The notes: generated by a model not told the origin, from the letters alone. Numbered from the stretch's first letter, positions 32,608 to 40,877 are shown. The stretch: DNA of 64,000 nucleotides from Streptomyces qinglanensis (GCF_900111245.1 NZ_FOGO01000020.1:1-64000); one strand, 5' to 3'. Made by a program: numbers and translations.

Positions 32608-33915
32608 ATGACCGACAGCGAGCCACAGGAACCGGGAAAGGCGGGACGGGATTTCCGCGACGCCGCCCGGCAGTCCGCCCGCCCGGCACGCTCCCTCGTG
32701 CTGTGCGGCGCGCGACTGGCCGACGGCCGCACGGTCGACGTACGCCTCGTCGGCGAGCGCATCGAAGCCGTCGGCACCGCAGGCAGCCTCGGCACGGCGC
32801 AGGACAGCGCCACCCGGATCGACCTGTCCGGCTATCTGCTGCTCCCCGCCCCCGCGGAACCCCACGCGCACTACGACACCGCGCTGACCGCCGACCCGCC
32901 CGGCCGCCCCGACCTCGGCCGGCACGGCGACAGCGCCGACCCCGCCGCGGACGACGTGCAGCGGCGCACCACCGAAGCGGCTCTCCTCCAGCTCAGCCAG
33001 GGCGCGACCGCGCTGCGCACCCACGTGCACATCGGCGACGTGGCAGGACTGCGCTCTCTGGCGGCGGTGCTGCAGGCCCGCAGGTCGCTGCGCGGTCTGG
33101 TGGACCTCAGCGCCGTCGCGGTGCCCCGGCTGCTGACCGGGGCCGCGGGTGCCGAGGGACTGTCGATGCTGCGGGACGCGGTGAAGATGGGCGCGGCGGC
33201 CGTCGGCGGCTGCCCCGACCTGGACCCCGACCCGGGCGGCTACGTGGAGGCGGTCCTGGACGTCGCGGCCGAACACGGCTGCCAGGTCGACCTGCACACC
33301 GACGGCAGCGACCCGGCGCGGCTCGCGCGCCTCGCGGCCGCGGTCGGCGGGCTGCGGCCCGGCGTCGCCATCGGCCCGTGCGGCGGCCTCGCCCGGCAGC
33401 CGCTCCAGATCGCGCAGCGCGCCGCCGGCCAACTGGCCGCTGCCGGGGTGACAGTGGTGTGCCTGCCCCAGGGCAACTGCGGGGTGCTCGAACGCTCCAC
33501 CCCCACCGCGCCGTCCCGGACGGCGCCCGTCCGGATGCTGAGGACGGCGGGGGTCGCGGTCGCCGCGGGCAGCGGGGCGCTGCGGGACGCCGCCAACCAG
33601 GTGGGCCGCGGCGACCCGCTGGAAGCCGCGTATCTCCTCGCCTCGCACGGAGAGGCCCGCCCGTACAGCGCCTACGAGGCGATCAGCACCCGCGCCCGCG
33701 CCGCGATGGGGCTGCCCGAGGTGCGCGTCGAGGCCGGTTTCCCCGCGGAGTTGCTCGCGGTCCGCGGTACCGAACTGGCCGCGGCGCTCTCCCTCGCCTA
33801 CAGCCGGATCGTCGTCCACCGGGGGCGCGTGGTGGCGCGCACCAGTGCCGTACGGGAGTACTGCGACCTGGTCGGAGCACGCGAGTTGGGCCTGCCGCGC
33901 CAGTCGCAGGGGTGA
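32608..33915 (+). CDS. Amidohydrolase-superfamily protein (cytosine deaminase-like), probably catalytically degenerate
   Basis: 435 residues related to CodA-type deaminases. The first metal motif is kept (EPHAHYD, His86 and His88) and His230 is present in DLHTDG. However, the catalytic HxxE is HTDG (no Glu), the expected His of the next metal strand is replaced in IGPCGGL, and the metal-binding Asp near the C-terminus is missing (AAGSGALRD in place of a GxDN-type motif). The segment NQVGRGDPLEAAYLLASHG resembles family members. It may be a non-enzymatic or altered-substrate homologue. ATG at 32608; the frame runs further upstream, but that part is proline-rich and unlike the family. Confidence 0.8.
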   Translation: MTDSEPQEPGKAGRDFRDAARQSARPARSLVLCGARLADGRTVDVRLVGERIEAVGTAGSLGTAQDSATRIDLSGYLLLPAPAEPHAHYDTALTADPPGRPDLGRHGDSADPAADDVQRRTTEAALLQLSQGATALRTHVHIGDVAGLRSLAAVLQARRSLRGLVDLSAVAVPRLLTGAAGAEGLSMLRDAVKMGAAAVGGCPDLDPDPGGYVEAVLDVAAEHGCQVDLHTDGSDPARLARLAAAVGGLRPGVAIGPCGGLARQPLQIAQRAAGQLAAAGVTVVCLPQGNCGVLERSTPTAPSRTAPVRMLRTAGVAVAAGSGALRDAANQVGRGDPLEAAYLLASHGEARPYSAYEAISTRARAAMGLPEVRVEAGFPAELLAVRGTELAAALSLAYSRIVVHRGRVVARTSAVREYCDLVGARELGLPRQSQG

Positions 33916-33997
33916 GGAAGCGGGCGGACGGGTGCGCACCGGGTCCGGCGGGCCGGGGGTGCGCCGTCGGCTGCCGCGGTGGGCGTACGGTCGGGGG

Positions 33998-34678
33998 ATG
34001 CGCACAATTATCGCTGGTGGACACGGTCAGATCGCGTTGCGGCTGGAGCGGCTGCTCGCCGGGCGCGGGGACGCGGTGGCGGGGATCGTCCGCCGCCCCG
34101 GACAGGCGAGCGGCCTCCTGGCCGCGGGAGCCGAACCCGTCGTGTGCGACCTGGAGACGGCCGGTGTCGAGGAGGTGACACGGCATCTGGAGGGCGCCGA
34201 CGCGGCCGTCTTCGCCGCCGGGGCCGGACCGGGCAGCGGCAGCGCCCGCAAGCAGTCGGTGGACCATCGCGCGGCCGTCCTGTTCGCGGACGCGGCACAA
34301 GCAGCGGGCGTGCGACGCTACGTGATGGTCTCCGCAATGCGTGCCGATGCGCTCCTCGACGGGACCCCCGACGGCATGGACCCCGTCTTCGCGGACTACC
34401 TGCGGGCCAAGGGCGCCGCCGACGACGACCTCCGGGCCCGGACCGACCTGGACTGGACGGTACTGCGCCCCGGCCGGCTCACCGACGAGACCGGCACCGG
34501 CCGCGTCCACCTGGCCCCCGAGACCGGCCGCGGCGAAGTGACACGGGACGACGTGGCAGCCGTCCTCCTGGCCCTGCTCGACGAACCCCGCACCGCCGGA
34601 CTGACTCTCGAACTCATCGGCGGCCGGATGCCGATCCCCGAGGCGATCGACGAGGTCGCCGGGGTGGAAGGAGCCTGA
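33998..34678 (+). CDS. NAD(P)-binding atypical SDR (NmrA/NAD(P)H-binding family)
   Basis: 226 residues. N-terminal dinucleotide motif IIAGGHGQIALRLERLL (GGxGxIA, variant of GxxGxxG). Other features are ADAAVFAAGAGPGSG, YVMVSAMRAD and DWTVLRPGRLTDE, as in atypical SDRs that bind NAD(P) and often act as reductases or redox sensors. The usual YxxxK is not evident. It starts 82 nt after the amidohydrolase gene on the same strand, so they may share a transcript. Function unknown. Confidence 0.85.
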   Translation: MRTIIAGGHGQIALRLERLLAGRGDAVAGIVRRPGQASGLLAAGAEPVVCDLETAGVEEVTRHLEGADAAVFAAGAGPGSGSARKQSVDHRAAVLFADAAQAAGVRRYVMVSAMRADALLDGTPDGMDPVFADYLRAKGAADDDLRARTDLDWTVLRPGRLTDETGTGRVHLAPETGRGEVTRDDVAAVLLALLDEPRTAGLTLELIGGRMPIPEAIDEVAGVEGA

Positions 34679-34763
34679 CGGCGGGAGTCCGCCGCTCCCC
34701 GGTCGGTGGCACGAGCGCGGGCGCGGTGCCGGTGCGGGGGCGGGTGCCGGTGCGGGCCGGCGT

Positions 34764-34798
34764 CGGCACCGGCACCGGCACCGGCACCGGCACCGGCA
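34764..34798. repeat. Hexanucleotide tandem repeat (GGCACC)n
   Basis: Five to six head-to-tail GGCACC units between the convergent SDR and AhpD-like genes. With the upstream GGTGCC-rich stretch (about 34725-34750) it can fold into a long stem and may serve as a shared terminator. Confidence 0.75.
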
Positions 34799-34891
34799 AG
34801 TCGCCCTCCGCGGAACGGCACCGAGGGGGCAGCGCGCGTCCCCGCGGCGGGACCAGCGCCGCCCGCACCCCCGCCCACCCCTACCTGTTCG

Positions 34892-35365
34892 TCACCCGAG
34901 CTGGCCGGGCCGGTAGGCCCCGGCGGGCTGCTGGACAAGGACGTTCGCGCGGTTGAAGGCGTTGATCAGGGCGATGAGCGACACCAGGGCCGCGAGCTGC
35001 TCCTCGTCATAGTGCTCGGCGGCGGCCGCCCACGCCTCGTCGGTGACCCCGCCCGCCGTGTCCGCGATGCGGGTCCCCTGCTCCGCCAGCTCCAGCGCCG
35101 CCCGCTCGGCCGCCGTGAACACGGTGGCCTCCCGCCAGACCGCGACCAGATGGAGCCGGGTCGAGGTCTCGCCCGCGTGCGCGGCTTCTTTGGTGTGCAT
35201 GTCGGTGCAGAACCCGCAGCCGTTGATCTGGCTGGCGCGGATCTTCACCAGTTCCTGTGTCGCGGACGGCAGCGCCGAGTCCTCCACCACCTTGCCGGCC
35301 GCGACGACGTGCTTCAGGAACCTGCTCAGCAGCGGGCTCTCGAAAAGGTTCAGACGAGCTTCCAC
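34892..35365 (-). CDS. Carboxymuconolactone decarboxylase/AhpD-like protein
   Basis: 157 residues with the AhpD core: QELVKIRASQINGCGFCTDMHTKEA contains the redox CxxC (CGFC) and the following His. Later helices include EQLAALVSLIALINAFNR. Such proteins are alkylhydroperoxidases or thiol-dependent reductases. GTG start at 35365 with GGGAG 6 nt upstream. Streptomyces homologues often accompany an ECF sigma factor, but none is here. Convergent with the SDR gene. It is the last chromosomal gene before the integrated element. Confidence 0.9.
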   Translation of the reverse strand: MEARLNLFESPLLSRFLKHVVAAGKVVEDSALPSATQELVKIRASQINGCGFCTDMHTKEAAHAGETSTRLHLVAVWREATVFTAAERAALELAEQGTRIADTAGGVTDEAWAAAAEHYDEEQLAALVSLIALINAFNRANVLVQQPAGAYRPGQLG

Positions 35366-35740
35366 GGTGCACTCCCTGCTTGCCGTTGTCGATGACTGCA
35401 CCCGTTCCGACGGATGGCCCCCTGCCCGATGTGACACGGCCGAATGTGACGTGCGTCTCCCCCGTCTGCGGCTGCGCGGGGCTCGCTGACGAGCACACGG
35501 CGGGATCTCGGCAAGGAACGGCTACGGCGAAGTCTCCCCGCGCACAGGAGGACGGTCCGTACACGTGGGCCTCGCGGTGTCCGCACCGGCTGCGTCGGGG
35601 GCGCCGGGGGCGCCGGGGGCGCCGGCGGCAGGCGTCGCGGCGGGACTCGGCGGCATAGCGAGGACGTTCGAGCAGCGCCAGGTGCGCCGCCCGCCCCACG
35701 GATGCCCCACGCAACAGGCCCACGGCCGCCCCACGCAGCA
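35366..35740. other. Intergenic region upstream of the AhpD-like gene
   Basis: About 375 bp. It includes a GGGGGCGCC tandem triplicate near 35597-35625. No gene is convincing. It should contain the AhpD-like promoter. Before integration it was the DNA immediately downstream of tRNA-Tyr. Confidence 0.4.
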
Positions 35741-35783
35741 GAAAGGGCCCGCCCCAGCGTTTTCGCTGGTCGCGGGCCCTTTC
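35741..35783 (-). terminator. Original terminator of tRNA-Tyr (now displaced)
   Basis: GAAAGGGCCCGC pairs with GCGGGCCCTTTC, with an inner CAGCG/CGCTG stem. It lies just outside the left repeat, where the tRNA-Tyr 3' flank would be without the element. Confidence 0.75.
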
Positions 35784-35787
35784 GAGG

Positions 35788-35840
35788 CTGTGGCGGCGCT
35801 AGGATTCGAACCTAGGAAGGCTGAGCCGGCAGATTTACAG
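35788..35840. other. Left attachment repeat (3' half of tRNA-Tyr)
   Basis: 53 bp identical to 48316-48368. It covers the tRNA-Tyr sequence from the anticodon loop to the 3' end plus 3 flanking bases. Sequence identity stops abruptly on both sides. It lacks the 5' half and so is not a functional tRNA. Confidence 0.92.
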
Positions 35841-36457
35841 ACCCCAGACGCGCCGGTTGGGAACCGAAGCATGACCAGCGTCTTTGTCCTTCTTAGGTCG
35901 GCGTCTGTGCCTCTGGGTCCACGCTTGGTTTACGCACAGCCTCTGATGACTCCTGGTCCGCGCCAGGCGAGCTCGCGAGACCTCTTCACGGTCCCCCGAC
36001 AAGAGGCGATGGCCATGGCGCCACCTCTGGTTACATCATCCCTAGACTTCATCACCCTCGGTTACTACGGCCATCTAGAGCTCAGGCCAGAGAAGCGCTG
36101 AGTGGAAATTCTGCACCTGCGGCTAACAGGTCCTCATATGCCACACACGGTCAGCTGAAGCTCGATGGTGCCCTGAAGCCGTACTCCTTGTAGGACCGAT
36201 CTCGGGAACTGTTCGTTCGACCAACTCGGTCCTCCATTGCCAACCGTCGGTCTCCGCGCTATCAGCCTCCGGTGGAGTAGACGGAGAGCAGTACTTCGAC
36301 ATGGTGTGGGTTGTGACTCCACATCCGCTGGTACAAGTGACAAAGTACGCTGCTGTTGTCAGCAGGACTTAGGCTTCCTCGCCCTTCGCCTTGAACGCCG
36401 AGGCGCGTGGCGCCTGCGAGGACGCCGAGGTGTCGGTCCGATGGCCTGGGGGCAAGT
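35841..36457. other. Left-end region of the element without recognised genes
   Basis: 617 bp of lower-GC DNA. This is where an integrase gene would often lie, but no reading frame shows an integrase signature (no R-H-R-Y arrangement). Short frames exist without support. Confidence 0.4.
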
Positions 36458-39151
36458 GTGAAGAGGGAGCCGGAGAGCACCCACAACCATGTCGCCGGCG
36501 GGAGCCAGCAGCACGTCCTCATGGGACGGGACTTCCTGGGCCCTGTCACCATCACTACGGCCAGTGGGCAAGGCCGCGGCTATTTGCGAGACCCTGGCCG
36601 CTGGCCGCTGGCCGAGGAATGGGGGGCAATAGAGGCGGGAGCTCATCGGGCCCGGCCCGATGACAGCGGCAGCCCCGTCCCGCCCTACATTCCGCGAGAT
36701 GTGGACGGGCAGTTGCGTGGGCGCCTAGCCGCCGCAGCACAAACTGGAGGGCTCGTGCTAGTAGTCGGCCAGTCCACTGCGGGGAAGACTCGCGCAGCCC
36801 ACGAAGCTCTGCGGGCCGAACTGCCCAACTATCGTGTCCTGGCGCCAGCCACGGGCCGCGATCTGCCAATTGGGGTGGAGGTAGTCGAGCACAGCTCAGC
36901 GCGTTGCGTTGCGTGGCTAGATGACTTGGAGAACTTCCTCGGCCCCGAAGGATTAGAACCAGGGCTGCTCGCCCAACTGGTTCGGTTGCGCATCCCTGTT
37001 CTAGCCACGATGCGTTACCAGCACTACGACGCCTTCATGGGTTTCAGCATGGGCCCTCTCGATAGCGCTAACAAGCAGTACGCCGAGGTTGTGGACGTAG
37101 GTGCGAGAATCCTCAAACAAGTCGAACCCGTGGAACTCAATCGGGTTTGGAGCGGGAATGAATTGCAACGGGCGGGCGAAGCCGACGATGACCGTATCGC
37201 CGACGCCCTTACGCACCATGGCCCCTATGGTCTCGCCGAATACCTCGCCGCAGGCCCCGCCCTGTACCAAGAGTGGCACCGCGCTGGCAGGCCCGGCGGG
37301 CACCCCCGCGCGGCCGCCCTCGTATCCGCAGCCGTCAACCTAGCTCGCTGCGGCCTACGCCCTCCCTACCACCTCGACCTTCTCGTCGAAGCTCACCACC
37401 ACTACCTAACCGCCGCAGGTGGGCCCCTCCTGCGCCCCGAACCTCTCGACGCAGCACTTGAATGGGCCACCCGTCGCCGTCACAGCGTGACCAGCATGCT
37501 TATACCAACCGAGGACCCCTGCGCCTGGGAGATCTTCGACTACCTCGCCGACTACAGCGACACCCCCATCCCTGACGTCACCTGGCGAACTGCCCTGCAG
37601 CATGCCGTAGACGCTACAGACTCCTACAACATCGGTTTCCGCGCCTATCAAGCGGCCTCAGCGATTGCGGAAACCGCTTTCCGCCAAGCCGTCGATGCCG
37701 GAGACACCGATGCCATGCTCGGCCTCGGCCTTTTGCTGTGGGAAGCGGGACGGGCCGATGAGGCCGAAACGATCTACCAACAAGCCGCCAACGCCGGAGA
37801 CACGGGAGCCCTGAATAACCTCGGCATCCTCCTGCGGGAGGCGGAGCGTATCGACGAAGCTGAAAGCACCTTCCGCCAAGCCGCCGACGCTGGGTACACA
37901 GGAGCCCTCAACAACCTCGGTCACCTGCTGGTGATGACGGGGAGGAAAGAAGAGGCTGAAACTGCCTTCCGCCAGGCCGCCGACGCCGGAGAGAGTAAAG
38001 CCCTGCATAACCTAGGTCTCCTGCTGCAGGAAACCGGGCGCATCGACGAGGCCGAAACGATCTACCAACAGGCTGCCAACGCCGGTGAAACTGACGCCCT
38101 AAACGGCCTCGGTCTTTTGTTGGCGGAAATGGGCCGTGGGGAAGAGGCCGAAGCCGCCTATCGACAGGCGGTCGAGGCTGGGCACGGCGGAGCCATGAAC
38201 AACCTCGGCCTCCTGCTGCAGGAAGCTGGACGCATCGACGAGGCCGAAACGATCTACCAACAGGCTGCCAACGCCGGGTACGCAGGAGCCCGATTCAATC
38301 TCGGTCTCTTGCTACAGGTGGCGGGACGCATCGAGGAGGCCGAGGCCGCTCATCGACAAGCGGCAGAGGCCGGGTTTGCAAGAGCATGGTTCGACCTCGG
38401 TCTCTTGCTGGCGGAGGCGGGAAGGAGAGACGAAGCCGAAACCGCCTATCGACAGGCGGTCGAGAGCGGAGACACAAGGGCCCTAACCAACCTCGGCCTA
38501 CTCCTCAAGAGAGCCGGGCACATGAAGGAGGCCGAGGCGTTCTACCGGCAAGCTGCCGAAGCCGGAGATACCCTAGCTCTGACCAACCTCGGCGTCCTCC
38601 TATGGGAAGCAGGACGCACCGACGAGGCCGAAGCCACCTACAAGCAAGCGGTCGACAGCGGAGACACCAAGGCCCTGCACAACCTCGGCCTCCTGCACAA
38701 GAAGACGGGGCGCATCGACGAAGCCGAAGGCACCTACAAACAAGCCATCGGCGCCGGTGAAACGGATGCCGTGTTCAGTCTCGGTCTCCTGCTAGAGGCG
38801 ACGGGGCGCATCGATGAGGCAGAAGCCTTATACAGACGAGCGGTCGAGAGCGGTGACCCCCGAGCCCTGAATAACCTCGGCGTCCTCCTATGGGAGGCAG
38901 GACGCACCGACGAGGCCGAAGCCACCTACAAGCAAGCGGTCGACAGCGGAGACACCAAGGCCCTGCACAACCTCGGCCTCCTGCAGGAGAAGACGGGGCG
39001 CATCGACGAAGCCGAAGCCGCCTACAAACAGGCGATTGAGGCCGGGTACGAAGGAGCCCGGTTGAATCTTGGTCTCTTGCTGGAGAAGGCGGGAAGAAGA
39101 GGAGAGGCCAAGGCTCTCAACCGCCAGGCCACCGACGGGCGTGACCGATAG
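36458..39151 (+). CDS. P-loop (STAND-like) NTPase with fifteen 32-residue TPR-like repeats; candidate defence protein
   Basis: 897 residues. A short N-terminal linker (NHVAGGSQQHVLMGRDFLGPV) resembles motifs that join effector and NTPase modules in streptomycete regulatory proteins. Next is an NTPase region with Walker A GQSTAGKT (about residue 110), Walker B-like CVAWLDDLENFL and an arginine-bearing PVLATMRYQHYD. A helical region follows, then from 37700 fifteen contiguous units of exactly 32 residues (G-D-T-x-A-L-x-N-L-G-x-L-L...EAE..Y.QA). Two TTA codons (36953-36955, 38828-38830) imply bldA-dependent translation. GTG start at 36458, with an ATG at 36521 as alternative. The architecture fits STAND ATPases of antiphage or signalling type, but no effector domain is identifiable. 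Confidence 0.8.
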   Translation: MKREPESTHNHVAGGSQQHVLMGRDFLGPVTITTASGQGRGYLRDPGRWPLAEEWGAIEAGAHRARPDDSGSPVPPYIPRDVDGQLRGRLAAAAQTGGLVLVVGQSTAGKTRAAHEALRAELPNYRVLAPATGRDLPIGVEVVEHSSARCVAWLDDLENFLGPEGLEPGLLAQLVRLRIPVLATMRYQHYDAFMGFSMGPLDSANKQYAEVVDVGARILKQVEPVELNRVWSGNELQRAGEADDDRIADALTHHGPYGLAEYLAAGPALYQEWHRAGRPGGHPRAAALVSAAVNLARCGLRPPYHLDLLVEAHHHYLTAAGGPLLRPEPLDAALEWATRRRHSVTSMLIPTEDPCAWEIFDYLADYSDTPIPDVTWRTALQHAVDATDSYNIGFRAYQAASAIAETAFRQAVDAGDTDAMLGLGLLLWEAGRADEAETIYQQAANAGDTGALNNLGILLREAERIDEAESTFRQAADAGYTGALNNLGHLLVMTGRKEEAETAFRQAADAGESKALHNLGLLLQETGRIDEAETIYQQAANAGETDALNGLGLLLAEMGRGEEAEAAYRQAVEAGHGGAMNNLGLLLQEAGRIDEAETIYQQAANAGYAGARFNLGLLLQVAGRIEEAEAAHRQAAEAGFARAWFDLGLLLAEAGRRDEAETAYRQAVESGDTRALTNLGLLLKRAGHMKEAEAFYRQAAEAGDTLALTNLGVLLWEAGRTDEAEATYKQAVDSGDTKALHNLGLLHKKTGRIDEAEGTYKQAIGAGETDAVFSLGLLLEATGRIDEAEALYRRAVESGDPRALNNLGVLLWEAGRTDEAEATYKQAVDSGDTKALHNLGLLQEKTGRIDEAEAAYKQAIEAGYEGARLNLGLLLEKAGRRGEAKALNRQATDGRDR
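37700..39139 (+). repeat. Fifteen tandem 96-bp units coding TPR-like repeats
   Basis: 1440 bp with a strict 96-bp period. Units 10-11 and 13-14 are nearly identical at DNA level (about 38585-38696 versus 38873-38984, offset 288 bp). This indicates a recent three-unit duplication. Coding repeat, not CRISPR. Confidence 0.92.
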
Positions 39152-39373
39152 ACCCTAGACCAGCACCCTGCCACTGGGCCAGGATCAGCGGCAACGCGAC
39201 TGTGCAGCCTTGTCCCATGCCGCCGCCACAGGCGTGGGGCCCAGAACCGGACGGCTCGTCACTCCAGGGCCTCCCCCCTTGCGTATGGCAGAGGACCACT
39301 CCACTGCCGCCCTCGGCACACTTTCACAACTCTCTGTGCTGTTGGGGTCGTTGGTTGCCAGAATTTCGCGGGC

Positions 39374-39844
39374 TCAGCCCGGCGTTGTGCAGGGGCCGTC
39401 GGCCGAGCGCTTCCTCAGCGAAACGGGGTCCGCAACGCTCTTGCTCGCCCAGTCCTTGTCGTCGCAGACACTCTCAGTGGTCTCACGGTCCGCTAGGCGG
39501 TCGCCCCTGCTATCAGCGACGCGCAGCGCGTCAGTCAAAGCGCGGTTGGAAGCTTCAAGCGCCTGGCGGAGTGCGGCAGCATCTGCCGCGCTGTCGCCCA
39601 GCACTTCCTGGCCGTCCTTGCGGACCGCGTCAGCGTCACACAATTGCTCGTCTTGGACTACGTCGGCGAGCTGCGCGAGCACTCCCGTGCCGTCGTCCGC
39701 GCTGAGAAAGCAGGGATTCCCCGATTCGGTCACCCAGGGCAGCAGGCGAAGCCCCGGGCGCGGCGGGGAGACGTTGTCTCGGTCGTAGCTCAACGCTCTC
39801 GCCCCCTGATGCGAAGTCCGGTGATCGCGGTCAGCATGGTCCAT
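39374..39844 (-). CDS. Hypothetical protein, last gene of a compact five-gene operon
   Basis: 156 residues. The region LSYDRDNVSPPRPGLRLLPWVTESGNPCFLSADD, followed by helices rich in Ala/Leu/Asp (LADVVQDEQL..., ALRQALEASNRALTDALRVADSRG), looks genuine. Similar proteins are seen in streptomycete elements next to GntR regulators (from memory). The final 35 residues look unlike a conserved domain, so the C-terminus may have been altered. ATG start overlapping the previous gene by 14 nt. Confidence 0.65.
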   Translation of the reverse strand: MDHADRDHRTSHQGARALSYDRDNVSPPRPGLRLLPWVTESGNPCFLSADDGTGVLAQLADVVQDEQLCDADAVRKDGQEVLGDSAADAAALRQALEASNRALTDALRVADSRGDRLADRETTESVCDDKDWASKSVADPVSLRKRSADGPCTTPG

Positions 39845-40055
39845 CCCATCCCTTGACTGTACGAAGAACGGCGAGTGTGGTCCTGGGGGTGATGATCAAG
39901 GTCTCGCCGCTGGTGAACGTGACCCGTTTGCAGCCGCCAGAGAGGTGGACGAGGTCCAGCACACTCAAGGCTCGACCGCCTATCTGGATCTCGTCGCCGA
40001 GGAGGACCGAAGCCGCGTCGACCTCGATGGCGACCTGCTTCTCACTTCGCGCCAT
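39831..40055 (-). CDS. Small hypothetical protein, fourth gene of the five-gene operon
   Basis: 74 residues (MARSEKQVAIEVDAASVLLG...LSVLDLVHLSGGCKRVTFTSGETLIITPRTTLAVLRTVKGWD). The predicted strands suggest a compact beta-rich fold. Its ATG lies 14 nt inside the previous gene, and its stop lies 14 nt inside the next gene. Function unknown. Confidence 0.7.
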   Translation of the reverse strand: MARSEKQVAIEVDAASVLLGDEIQIGGRALSVLDLVHLSGGCKRVTFTSGETLIITPRTTLAVLRTVKGWDGPC

Positions 40056-40233
40056 GCTTGGGCCTCTCGTCGGGAGTCGGCCTCTCGGCGCTGGCACGGT
40101 GACACGGGCAGTCGCAGGGTTCGTAGAAGACGCCCGCCGCCGCCTTCGGCCGTTGCACGTGGTCGGCGTGGCGGCATTTCTGGTGTTGCCCCCGACGTGA
40201 CAGACAGGGGATCGGTAGCTCATGCCTGGCCAC
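40042..40233 (-). CDS. Small Cys/His-rich protein, third gene of the five-gene operon
   Basis: 63 residues with HQKCRHADH and the cluster EPCDCPCHR, which could bind zinc. GTG start giving MARHELPIPCLSRRG, 14 nt inside the previous gene. The same 14-nt overlap with both neighbours supports translation by coupling. Function unknown. Confidence 0.65.
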   Translation of the reverse strand: MARHELPIPCLSRRGQHQKCRHADHVQRPKAAAGVFYEPCDCPCHRASAERPTPDERPKHGAK

Positions 40234-40501
40234 CGCCCGGATATGCCGCGACGGAGCGAGCCCAGATGAGGAGCGCTCGACGAGGTGTGTCGTTGTGCCG
40301 CGTACATGCTTCGTGCGCCAGGAAGTACGGGCGAACGAGCGCGCTGGGCTGCTCTTCCGTGAATGTCGGTGGCCTGTAGAGCCTTGGGGAGGCATCGAGG
40401 TGCCCACTGGCCACTGGAGGCGGAACCGGCCGGTGGCGCCCGGTGGCAGGGAAGAGCCAGCGGGCTGTCGGTTCCAGTGCTCGAACGAGGTATCGGGTCA
40501 T
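40220..40501 (-). CDS. Small hypothetical protein, second gene of the five-gene operon
   Basis: 93 residues (MTRYLVRALEPTARWLFPATGRHR...). It is rich in Arg/Pro and aromatic residues, with no recognised domain. GGGAG lies 9 nt upstream of the ATG, and it begins 13 nt after the first gene's stop. The GTG of the next gene lies inside its 3' end. Confidence 0.65.
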   Translation of the reverse strand: MTRYLVRALEPTARWLFPATGRHRPVPPPVASGHLDASPRLYRPPTFTEEQPSALVRPYFLAHEACTRHNDTPRRALLIWARSVAAYPGGGQA

Positions 40502-40514
40502 GACATGCGGCTCC

Positions 40515-40799
40515 CTACGCCAGAGGCCCGGTTCCCGGTGGAGTGGCAGCGGGTTCGTCCGGAGGCGCGCCGGTGAGGACGGCGGCCCACGCCACCGAGC
40601 CCTGAGCACTGACTTCCATCCCGAAGCGATCACCTCTGCCCAGCGCAGCTAAGAGTGCGTTCCACGTCTTGGCCGGCATGGCTTCGGGGGTGACCACCTC
40701 GATACGGATGGAACCGGTTTGGCGTTTGATGTGTGGGGTGAGCCCAGCCACGGTGATCGCTGAAGCGATCGAGTGGGCCACGGCCTCTGGTTGGGGCAT
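40515..40799 (-). CDS. Small hypothetical protein, first gene of the five-gene operon
   Basis: 94 residues, starting MPQPEAVAHSIASAITVAGLTPHIKR with AGAGGAT 5 nt upstream. The central GSIRIEVVTPEAMPAKTWNALLAALGRGDRFG looks like an alpha/beta fold. Divergent from the GntR gene, and its promoter must overlap the palindrome at 40838-40849. Function unknown. Confidence 0.7.
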   Translation of the reverse strand: MPQPEAVAHSIASAITVAGLTPHIKRQTGSIRIEVVTPEAMPAKTWNALLAALGRGDRFGMEVSAQGSVAWAAVLTGAPPDEPAATPPGTGPLA

Positions 40800-40837
40800 G
40801 GTGATCCTCTGCCAGCCAGGGCTCACGTTGAGTGAAG

Positions 40838-40849
40838 CTAGATATCTAG
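40838..40849. promoter_or_regulatory. Putative GntR/HutC-type operator
   Basis: Perfect 12-bp palindrome CTAGATATCTAG, with a further half-site GCTAGAT at about 40863-40869, in the 78-bp divergent gap. It can control both the GntR gene and the five-gene operon. HutC-type GntR proteins bind short AT-rich palindromes, so autoregulation is likely. Confidence 0.65.
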
Positions 40850-40877
40850 ATTAAAGCTGGTGAGCTAGATTTTCCAC

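Noticed and set aside
35788..35840. A second tRNA-Tyr gene at the left end
   Set aside because: Only the 3' half is present; there is no 5' acceptor strand or D-arm, so it is an attachment repeat.
35841..36457. Integrase gene or remnant next to the left attachment site
   Set aside because: No frame shows the catalytic R-H-R-Y or serine-recombinase signatures. Not supported by reading alone.
37700..39139. Regular 96-bp repeats that might suggest a CRISPR or satellite array
   Set aside because: The units are contiguous without spacers, keep one reading frame and encode TPR-like helices.
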